Positions 57,001-64,000 of a DNA stretch of 64,000 nucleotides are shown piece by piece. Location: assembly GCA_015499995.1 (NCBI GenBank), contig JADNRV010000033.1, forward strand, positions 186,001 through 250,000. The letters run 5' to 3'. The first letter of the stretch is position 1. Every line of letters begins with the position of its first letter. The notes under the pieces are model-generated. The model was not told where the DNA came from. It ran no database searches and saw only the letters and a list, made by a program, of their open reading frames with translations. The stretch is from Flammula alnicola (lineage: Eukaryota; Basidiomycota; Agaricomycetes; Agaricales; Strophariaceae). A program made the position numbers and the translations under genes.

Positions 57001-57201
57001 TGGTCACTGCACCCAAAAACCCGCGTAGACTTGTTTTCAGGTGTAGACTTGTTTTCAGGTCGAAGCACTTATCCTTTTTCATACATTGCCCCCGAGACTC
57101 GCAACACAAGACTACGTCTAGTCAAGTTGTTGGTTTGGTGGTTGGTTGTTTTGAGTGTAGAGTTCTTTCTGCACCAATAACCAGCTCATTTCCAACTTAG
57201 A

Positions 57202-57489
57202 CGAAACCTAGCACTTTACCGCGAGATCCTCCGGGCCGCCATCGAGCAAGAGACAGCGCGCTATAATCAGCTTATAGACGAGCGTGAGGCGGTTCAAACG
57301 GCTCTCATCGAGGCGGAACGTGTTGAACGACAGGTGATGGTTAGGAAGCTGACTGATGCCATGTTTGAAGATGTCGACTCGGATGAGTCCTCGGAGAATG
57401 ATCAAGAGATATTTGCTTCAGAGCAGCCGGTTCCTGGTGTGTCTGAAACAGCACAAGAATCCAGTTCAGAGGTAGAAATTGTAGAGTAG
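57202..57489 (+). CDS. C-terminal exon of an acidic coiled-coil protein
   Basis: An open frame follows an acceptor (TTTCCAACTTAG) with RNLALYREILRAAIEQETAR, then LIEAERVERQVMVRKLTDAM, then a Glu/Ser-rich end (SDESSENDQEIF) and TAG at 57487-57489. Heptad-like spacing suggests a coiled coil. No start or upstream exon could be assigned; the repeats before it may hide one. Convergent with the TET/JBP gene, whose stop lies 25 bp away. Confidence 0.45.
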   Translation, partial: RNLALYREILRAAIEQETARYNQLIDEREAVQTALIEAERVERQVMVRKLTDAMFEDVDSDESSENDQEIFASEQPVPGVSETAQESSSEVEIVE

Positions 57490-57513
57490 TCATTACATTC
57501 CATATTCCTCTCA

Positions 57514-58777
57514 CTATCGTCTAATTTTTGGCCTCTGGTTAACTATATCAAATTGATCCCCATGCTCTATGATTTCCCAGAATGCTCCCTGTGTCATCCA
57601 CTGCCTATACCCTTGCTCCTTGAGGCTGTCATTTCCGGCATGATGGTCCATTGGGTTTGCATGAAAATATTGAGCAAAACACACTCTTTGACCCTTTACC
57701 TTGTCAACCTTGTGTGCCAGAGCCTTTCCACACAATGCGATCATGGTTCCGGCATCATATTGGAATTTTAACCCGAGTGCCGGAACGTCGAAGGTGAGAT
57801 CAGCATACCACCCCATAGTAGTCAAAAGGTCGTAGAACTCCAGGATTCCCCTCCAATCGCGATGCTCCGGGGACTCTTTGTTAGAGATGACGGCCATAGC
57901 GGTGAAGGGAGTTGGCCAAAAACGCCGGGATTCTTCCATCCCGGTGAGTGATGATTCCTGAAGCCCTCCCTGCCGAATCCGCTCCATTACTTCACATGTC
58001 CGCCGGGCTAGCCTTGGATGCAGGAGCCATAACGTGGCTCCGAGCAGTGCCAAGCTCTCGTTTGCGTCGCGGAGGAAATGAAGACCGGTCGGCTCCTTCA
58101 AGATGGGGGATGAACTGAATGTAGGGTGTCTGACCGCATTCCAGCACGGTGACATGGACAGTTCTCCGGTGGTGATCTGGGAATCCTTTGGATAATAAAA
58201 CCCTGACTTCCGGGATGATTGGCCGGCGTCAGTATTTTGCCGGGTGGTCTGGGACAAGTGCTGGTTTAACGGGACTAGTTGTCCCATGAACGCATTCTTG
58301 ATATCAAATTCAGTCATGGAATGTGGAGAACAAGTGATTACTTACGTGTCTTCGAATTGTCAGAGCGTCCGGTAGGTACCACAATACGATATTGTCTTCC
58401 GAGTCGACAACAATACATGGCATTTTGATGAGCTGGAGTGCACCGGGGGTAAGAGGCGGAAAATCCTTCATGAGATCCGCCTCCAACTTGGCACTTCTGA
58501 CGTTCTGACATGCAGTTAGCCGACTGCTATACTCCCGGATTGACCAAGGGAGGTGAACTGTCATGTGAAGGTTATATAAAAGCTGACAACTGATCCTTTG
58601 ACACTTACTTTTGTATCGGAATGCGCTTAGGACCTTCTGCATTAGGTGGTGGCAGTCATGTAGCAATTCCGGGGATATGTGTTCCGGTTGGGTGGTTGTA
58701 TGTCTGTTATTGACCTCCAGTCAGAGAGCCCGTTGCAGATACTCTCCCAGAAGTGATGTAGACATGTTCCTTGCCAT
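57514..58777 (-). CDS. TET/JBP-family 2OG-Fe(II) dioxygenase
   Basis: Predicted nuclear dioxygenase acting on 5-methylcytosine (or thymine) in DNA. ATG 58777 (MARNMSTSLLGE). A 39-nt intron at 58742-58704 would remove an in-frame TGA; otherwise ATG 58642 is the start. Next exon HLPWSIREYSSRL, then LIKMPCIVVDSEDNIVLWYL. After an intron at 58345-58297 comes the double-stranded beta-helix: NESLALLGATLWLLHPRL, RRFWPTPFTAMAVISNKES, PEHRDWRGILEFYDLLTTMG (HRD = HxD iron site), LGLKFQYDAGTMIALCGKAL, AHKV (distal His) and GQRVCFAQYF (2OG-binding Arg). TAG at 57514-57516; about 370-385 residues. Catalytic residues are all present. Adjacent to the right inverted repeat of the KDZ element, as known for fungal TET/JBP genes. 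Substrate and activity are inferred. Confidence 0.85.
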
Positions 58778-59231
58778 GATTAATGATTATGGGCAACGTT
58801 GAAATTGAATTATGCACATTATATACTGCCTTGAGGCTGCCATGAGGGTTTTCCTGAGGAATCACCCCCGGCGGGACCCTGGATTTGCAGTCCCACTGCA
58901 AATTCTGATTGTGAAATGGCTCTGGCATAGCAATTACATATATTACTGAGCAAGAGGCTGAATCTATATAATATATGTACAAAATCCTCTCCCCCCCGGC
59001 CCAAAAACACCAATTTGACGAGCTCGTCCATCAATGGAACAAGAGCTCGTCCATGCTTCCAAGGGGTGAACAGCTCCGCCATCAGCCCTGATGGTGGGCT
59101 CATCTATTGATCTACCCCGAGCTTGCCCATCCCTTAATTAACACGAGCTCGTCCATTGTTAATGGGTAAAAATAGCCACCACGAGCTCGTGAGGCTATGC
59201 CATCAGTGATGGCACCTTAGTCACACAAGGT
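58778..59231 (-). repeat. Right terminal region of the KDZ element
   Basis: Dense GAGCTCGT(C/G) words at about 59019, 59041, 59140 and 59181, plus the inverse of the left terminus. Probably also contains the dioxygenase promoter. Candidate transposase-binding subterminal repeats. Confidence 0.65.
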
Positions 59232-60340
59232 GTCACATGGCTAGTGGGAATTTCTATTGAACGTCCTGCTTGTTCAGATCTCAAAATCAGACTTGAGCCC
59301 AAAAAGTCTTGGTGAATAGCTCGAACTTCAGCTGTATGGATATCTTGCACGCACGTATCTATCTCTGTCACTGATGATGATGAGTCAATGGCGCTCCCAG
59401 GAATCAAGCTTTCCCCGATGGTTTGGCTGTTCGTTGGATTAGTGATAGATATCTATAATTAGATATCTATTAGTATAATAAAAACTTTTCCCCTGCAAAA
59501 TATGACGGCAAAATTCAAACAACTTCCTGAGTATTTTGACCCCCTGGCAAATAGTTTGAGCACAGCAGTGTACTTGTAATTGAATGCATTAAAACAACTC
59601 GGAATAAGCTTTCTGGCTGCCTGATGGCATGTGAAGCCGAAAGCTGGGCACTCAGGCTCATGGCATGGATATGTTTTTCTGAGGTCTGTCCAGTGAGATT
59701 TTGGGCATCTATCATCAAATATGAGAAGATCATGCCCTCAATAAATAATTTGGGGATCTGTGAGGCCAATAAAATGAAAAATGAACCTTATGTGTTCAGA
59801 AATTCAATTTTATGATTTTTTTGGGTCAATAATCCAGGACCATCCTCGATGTACGCTCGAGATATGTTTTCAGTCAGGCAAAAAAGAAGCGTGATGGCGG
59901 GTTGATGGAAGCCCCCTGGCCGACAAGCTTCAGAAACAGGGCTTCTCAATAACAAAAGTTTATTTGAATGTGTGTCTCAGAGAAAGGGGGTTTCCCAGGT
60001 TTTCACAAAAATATGCAAGCGCAGTAACACATGTCACATTCTTTCATTAGAAAATCCTCGCATCATGATGCCGCTCTCTTGAAAAGTTCCTGCACCGTGG
60101 TCAAAAATTCTGAATTCTGAAAGCTGATCGCTGTGCCTGAGAGCTAGCCTGTGAGATCTCGCTCTTCCAGCAGGACGACTTTCCGATATTGAGAACTGCC
60201 AGAGATCGCAAAAATAAACAAAATGCTGAACATCAATGCGGGTCAGATCTGGCCAATCGTTTTACAATCAGCTCGTCGGCCTTGGACAATAACTTGTGAT
60301 ACCGATAACCTCAATGCTAGCCATTCAATTCACTAGGTAT
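59232..60340. other. Intergenic, no gene recognised
   Basis: AT-rich. The last 60 bp resemble the downstream flank of the other Hsp70-like copy. Short frames have no motif. Confidence 0.45.
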
Positions 60341-61600
60341 TCACTCTGGCAAGTCTCCCTGCACTTCTTTCCCTGCCCACTGAGCTTCCGACTGCTCCGC
60401 CGCGTCATGGTATGGCGCATCACCAAGTATAAAATCCCCAAACCTTGCGCAAATATCCTTCACATCGTGGGCGGTCATTGTATCGCCGATGGTATCCTTC
60501 AACTCAATAGACGCATTTAAACCCGCCATGGCACCCTGCTCCATGAGCTCCTCTGCCATGATCTGCATCCCTCCCATTTGTTCCACGTCGAAGGTAATCT
60601 TGATACGGGGAACGCCTTTGGGCCGAGGCATCAGGCCCTTCAGGACGAGTTCCGCGATGACAGTGTTATCTGCCGCTTTCGGGGGTACTCCGACGACAAT
60701 CTTGATCGTGGCGGTGCTCTGATGGTCTTTAGAAGTCGTGAATATGACGGTTTTCCTGCGCGGGAGAGTCAGGAATTTCTCCATAACTGTAGAGACGAAC
60801 CCATCAGCTTTGATGATGCCGATGCGGAGGGGATTCACATTGAAGACATGCATGGGGCTGTTCGACGTGAGGTATTGATGGAGCGAGCTGGCAGCTGCAT
60901 ACCCGGCGAGGTTACTCTCCACAAGAATTTCCACAGGGGGTGAATTTTCTCGGAATTTGGATTTGAGCTGTTCGACGAGGGATGAGACGACATTAGGGGA
61001 AGAGTTGAGGATAACGACACGTTTCAAGCACGGGTCATTGACAATGACATTGAAGTTGTCCGATCCGGCCTGGGTGGGGATTTCCTTCAGCGCTACCAAA
61101 GCCGGGTCCACAAGTTGTGCGATGAGGTCAGCGGACCCGACATCTCTGATGATAATTTCCTTCTCGATGGTTATCTCGCGGATGCCCTCCTCCACCAGTG
61201 TACTAATCAGGCGTACAGTAGCCGCGTCAGGGCCAATCTCCAGCGCCAGCTCATTCTGCGGTGGATAGGGCACTTTGTTCAACGCAACCAGCACCATGTG
61301 AATGTTGTCCACGGCCCGCACCCATATGTTGGAAAAGGCGGGAATAGCTTTGGCGGCTTCGACGAGTTCCTCCTTCTTCTCCTCTGTGAGGAACGAAGGG
61401 AGAGACAAAGTGACAGGCGAAGCGAACGGCCCTGGAATGGAGTTGGCGATCTTTTCGAATGTCGGCGTCAAAGTAGACGAATCGACGATTTCTTCCTGGA
61501 AAGAAAAGGAGTATTTCTCGTCGTCATTAGATAGAACCTCGATAGAGATTGGGCTGCCAGCTGAGAGGCTAATCAGCGAGACACCAACAACGAAAGGCAT
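60341..61600 (-). CDS. Divergent Hsp70-like protein lacking ATP motifs (copy 2)
   Basis: Intronless 419-residue paralogue of the gene at 32537-33796, same length, opposite strand. It shares MPF.VG, SLSAGSPISIEV, NKVPYPPQNELALEIGPDAA, LVDPAL.ALKE.PTQA, NPLRIGIIKADGFVSTVMEK and PRPKGVPRIKITFDVEQMG, and ends GKEVQGDLPE. As in copy 1, the beta-strand start of an Hsp70 substrate-binding domain is clear while ATPase phosphate loops and lid are absent. ATG 61600, TGA 60341-60343. Both copies being full-length and open argues that both are functional genes. Sequence differences are spread over the whole length, so the duplication is not very recent. Confidence 0.78.
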   Translation of the reverse strand: MPFVVGVSLISLSAGSPISIEVLSNDDEKYSFSFQEEIVDSSTLTPTFEKIANSIPGPFASPVTLSLPSFLTEEKKEELVEAAKAIPAFSNIWVRAVDNIHMVLVALNKVPYPPQNELALEIGPDAATVRLISTLVEEGIREITIEKEIIIRDVGSADLIAQLVDPALVALKEIPTQAGSDNFNVIVNDPCLKRVVILNSSPNVVSSLVEQLKSKFRENSPPVEILVESNLAGYAAASSLHQYLTSNSPMHVFNVNPLRIGIIKADGFVSTVMEKFLTLPRRKTVIFTTSKDHQSTATIKIVVGVPPKAADNTVIAELVLKGLMPRPKGVPRIKITFDVEQMGGMQIMAEELMEQGAMAGLNASIELKDTIGDTMTAHDVKDICARFGDFILGDAPYHDAAEQSEAQWAGKEVQGDLPE

Positions 61601-61800
61601 GATGGTCCTGGATGAAGTGGAGAGGTCGAGTAAGAATTCAATATTCAGCGCTCAGCGCTCAGGACCGTAATCCTAGGAAGTCTTTTTCACCGATCAATCT
61701 GAATCATTGTAACAAAGAAGCGACCAATGTCCCTCACGTCTGCGTATCCAATTTTGGAGCCATCATGTGTGTGCAATTCCGTAACTTATCGGGACAATCC
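61601..61800 (-). promoter_or_regulatory. Conserved upstream region of Hsp70-like copy 2
   Basis: Shares ordered blocks with the upstream region of copy 1, including (reverse complement) TTGTCCCGATAAGTTACGGA and CTTCCTAGGA. It also contains a CAGCGCTCAGCGCTCAG string near 61646. Confidence 0.5.
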
Positions 61801-61966
61801 CTTACCGGTACCCATCAGTCGACCTTCTCATTACAGACGTTTACTCACGCATTCTACTATCTGACCGCGTACCCGAATATGCACAACAAGCTCTCCGGAA
61901 TGAAGTCGAAGGGGTGGCCAGGCGAGAAGGGTAGTCCAAAGCCGGGCTAGACCAGATACTCGGGAT

Positions 61967-62275
61967 TCACAGTTTTATCAGAGTCACAAAGATTGACCCC
62001 TCTTGAGAATCGTGAGCCCACCAAGACGCATATATCGACTCATACCGCTGATTATTCTGCTCCACAGTCGTGCTCAAGGGTCCGTGGGTGTTGATTTCGA
62101 ATTCGATGTACGCTGTATCGTCCATTGGTTGCCAAAATTGAACGTTGCCTAGCTTCTTCCCGAGGTGGTGGCCGAGGAAATCTATGACTTCCATGTCCTC
62201 CCATCTTCGAGAAAACTGATTTCCAAAATGGCTGGAAGAAACTGACAAGGTCAGCTGTACATGCCGATGAGGCAA
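61967..62275 (-). CDS. Small hypothetical protein
   Basis: Frame with MEVIDFLGHHLGKKLGNVQF, WQPMDDTAYIEFEINTHGPL and ASWWAHDSQEGSIFVTLIKL before the stop at 61967. The beta-strand-rich, Trp-containing pattern looks like a genuine short protein, but I do not recognise it. Upstream sequence to about 62400 may hold another exon (MVFSSNFDIQIDFKFICLIG). Intergenic DNA follows to 62750 with no further gene seen. Confidence 0.4.
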   Translation of the reverse strand: MPHRHVQLTLSVSSSHFGNQFSRRWEDMEVIDFLGHHLGKKLGNVQFWQPMDDTAYIEFEINTHGPLSTTVEQNNQRYESIYASWWAHDSQEGSIFVTLIKL

Positions 62276-62756
62276 ATGAACTTGAAATCAATCTGGATAT
62301 CAAAGTTCGAAGAGAACACCATGGGAAGGATATCGCACACAAAACAGCCTTCCGGGCCCTTCCCAGCATCATATCTTTTTGATTCTTCCTTTGCACACTA
62401 TCGTTTGAAACGTCGCAACTGAGCTTTTCTGATCCAGTCTTATTGTCTCATCGCAAATGCCTACGACATTCTGGGTACACAGTTGTACAGAAACCTCCCT
62501 TTCCAAAAAAAAACCCCCCGTAGGATGATCTACGGACATCGGCCGCCATCAGTGGATTTTCAAACACCGCTCCGACACCCTTGTTGCTCGCTTTAAATAT
62601 CGTCATCCTCGTGCCTCTTGCGCTGCGCTCTTGAAAGCTCGAGCATTAGTATGTTATAGGCGAAAAGGTGGCTCTGAGCTCTTATATCCGACTGAGGTAT
62701 TTTTCTGATCTTCCGAACCACGAAAGGCCCCAAGAATTCTCGCTCGATCTGCCGGG

Positions 62757-63840
62757 AACAAGGACGGCTGTGTTTTCAAGTCGCCTCCTCTGGACGGTTC
62801 CTTGACTATCCCAGATATTTTCAACTGGCACGTCGTGAACAGACCCTCTCACCCGGTATTTATCTACGAATATGATGAAGGAATCGCGAATCTTCCGTTC
62901 TCTGCCGTTGTGCCTGCGGTGGACAGGGCTGCTCGATATGTGGCATCTATTGGAGATGGCAATGTGGCCAGGCCACCCGTCGCAATTCTGGCAATTACAG
63001 GTATTTGTTCACGTTCTATGACTCCGACAACATTTTCGAGCTCACCGAGCACAGATACTTCGATCTATTTCTGCATCTCGTTGGGCATGATACTTGCTGG
63101 GATACCCTCCTTTCCGATATCTCCTCGAAACCCCCCATCATCAATCGCCCCATCATCAATCGCGCACCTACTTTACACGACGAAAGTCCACCATATTCTC
63201 GTTAGCGATGATTCAAACCTTGAAGAGATTGCCAGAAAATCTATTGCAATACTCGAAAACGACGGACATGAACCACCCGTTCTGGCATCGATCCCACATT
63301 CCGTCATTTTTTTCACTGATGTCAATATGACTTCACTTCTAGAGACACGTTTTACACAGCAAACGCACGACTATGAAAGTCCAGTGGTATACGTTCACTC
63401 GTCCGGTAAGTTTCGCTCGAAGAAACTTGGCTTCTTATACCCCTGCCGTTCATGAAGGACCTTCGTCATTGCCTGAGCCGATACCATGGAATCATGCATC
63501 GCTCCTTCAAGTCGCGTTGACTCGTACGTGCCCTGCGGTGCGCGGAATTTGTTCGCCCGACATTGACATCCTAGAGCAGATCTGGGTGCATTCGACCTTC
63601 GTGGTGAAATTTGTGGGGCGCATGCGGTCCCAATGTTCCATGGGAGTGGATTGAATTTCATTCCTTGGGTCGTAAGTACAAATAGGACGATCTTCTTCCC
63701 TGCGAGTATTCTAACTCCAAATGGCAAGGCGGGCGCTGGATTTACCATGGTTATCTTCTCTCCTACTACTGCTGCGCCGACTCTTCCGATGCCGGAAAAC
63801 GTCTCATCGATTATCTTCCTCACGAGTGTGTGGATGTAGT
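62757..63840 (+). pseudogene. N-terminal adenylation domain of an NRPS-like gene, broken
   Basis: Adenylate-forming (AMP-binding) enzymes activate an acid as acyl-AMP. Visible pieces are VFKSPPLDGSLTIPDIFNWH, NRPSHPVFIYEYDEG, a GT..AG break near 63000, LGMILAGIPSFPISPRNPP, HLLYTTKVHHILVSDDSN and VYVHSSG. This is followed by PEPIPWNHASLLQV, DLRGEICGAHAVPMFHGSG and SPTTAAPTLPMPENV, all in family order. They fall in different frames and no in-frame ATG precedes the first piece. The SSG[ST]T phosphate loop is incomplete and downstream carrier/reductase domains are absent. I infer a decaying 5' fragment of an A-T-R type gene. Confidence 0.55.
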
Positions 63841-64000
63841 TGTTAGTCAAATGGATTTTATCTGACACTCCGAATATACCTGGTAAAAGATATAATTGGC
63901 GGTATGTGCGGCAGCTTCTGGGATGATCACATGCTTGAAAGCATCTTTCCTTATTTGCGTCCCTAGCTTTTTGGAGGCGAGTATATCTCTTTTTTCCTTT

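Larger units (their letters stand above)
55609..57201. other. Repeat-rich non-coding stretch of the KDZ element
   Basis: Contains the GAAACCCGCG repeats (55872-56360), a promoter-like gap, and the minisatellite at 56700-57000. No gene recognised outside a minus-strand frame that spans the minisatellite. Confidence 0.5.
42729..59231. mobile_element. 16.5-kb KDZ transposon carrying a TET/JBP gene
   Basis: Left boundary ACCTTGTGTGAC, then CATCAGTGATGGCCTAGCC and TCACGAGCTCGTG. The right boundary is the inverse (GGCACCTTAGTCACACAAGGT ending at 59231, preceded by CACGAGCTCGTGAGGCTATG). Several further CGAGCTCGT palindromes lie just inside both ends. Between them are seven gene models, including the KDZ transposase and a TET/JBP dioxygenase. 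No clear target duplication is visible at these limits, so the true ends may differ by some bases. KDZ elements with TET/JBP cargo are established in basidiomycetes; the exact borders are inferred. Confidence 0.75.

Noticed and set aside
42729..59231. A clear target-site duplication for the KDZ element
   Set aside because: Flanks GTGTATT and GTCACATGG do not match, so no duplication is claimed and the borders stay provisional.
61636..61660. CAGCGCTCAGCGCTCAG upstream of Hsp70-like copy 2 as a transposon footprint
   Set aside because: Similar to the 12-bp repeat at 37803 but short and internally repetitive; chance cannot be excluded.

Overview
The window looks like an Agaricomycete-type basidiomycete nuclear genome. 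Genes carry many short (about 39-60 nt) GT..AG introns. The recognisable families fit that group: basidiomycete-style Tnp2 (CACTA/EnSpm) and KDZ transposases, a WD40-repeat NLR tail, a GMC oxidoreductase, an M35-like metalloprotease and divergent Hsp70-like proteins. Most of the sequence is transposons and their debris, with few single-copy host genes. No rRNA, tRNA or CRISPR array was recognised.

Layout. 1-1918: 5' part of a hAT transposon (minus strand) running off the left edge. 1919-3916: the WD40 tail of an NLR gene; the hAT end falls inside its open frame. 4528-6612 and 14749-16834: two nearly identical direct copies of a 2.09-kb host segment. Exactly between them sits an 8.1-kb CACTA element (6619-14743) with a Tnp2 gene, two further genes and two inserted hAT-type MITEs. 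16.8-18.1 kb: tail of a degenerate gene. 18756-21392: a multi-intron GMC oxidoreductase gene with one single-base frameshift. 21.8-24.7 kb and 34.6-39.3 kb: repeated, decayed copies of a Ser/Thr/Pro-rich gene family, one split by a MULE-like insertion. 24840-32258: a stack of nested DNA transposons. 32537-33796 and 60341-61600: two inverted paralogous genes for ATP-motif-less Hsp70-like proteins. 41146-42400: a secreted M35-like metalloprotease with a very basic tail. 62.7-63.8 kb: a broken N-terminal part of an NRPS-like adenylation gene.

The centrepiece is 42729-59231, a 16.5-kb block bounded by inverted repeats rich in GAGCTCGT. It holds a KDZ (Kyakuja-Dileera-Zisupton) transposase, a TET/JBP-type 2-oxoglutarate/Fe(II) dioxygenase with its HxD, distal His and Arg in place, and five accessory genes (polyproline protein; two-zinc-half-cluster/coiled-coil protein; basic protein with an HMG-like segment; two small proteins). 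Two gene pairs are divergent and share short promoters. KDZ-TET/JBP linkage is known in basidiomycetes. The full cargo set and how the dioxygenase, the accessory DNA-binding-like proteins and the transposase cooperate are inference and the most interesting part of the window.
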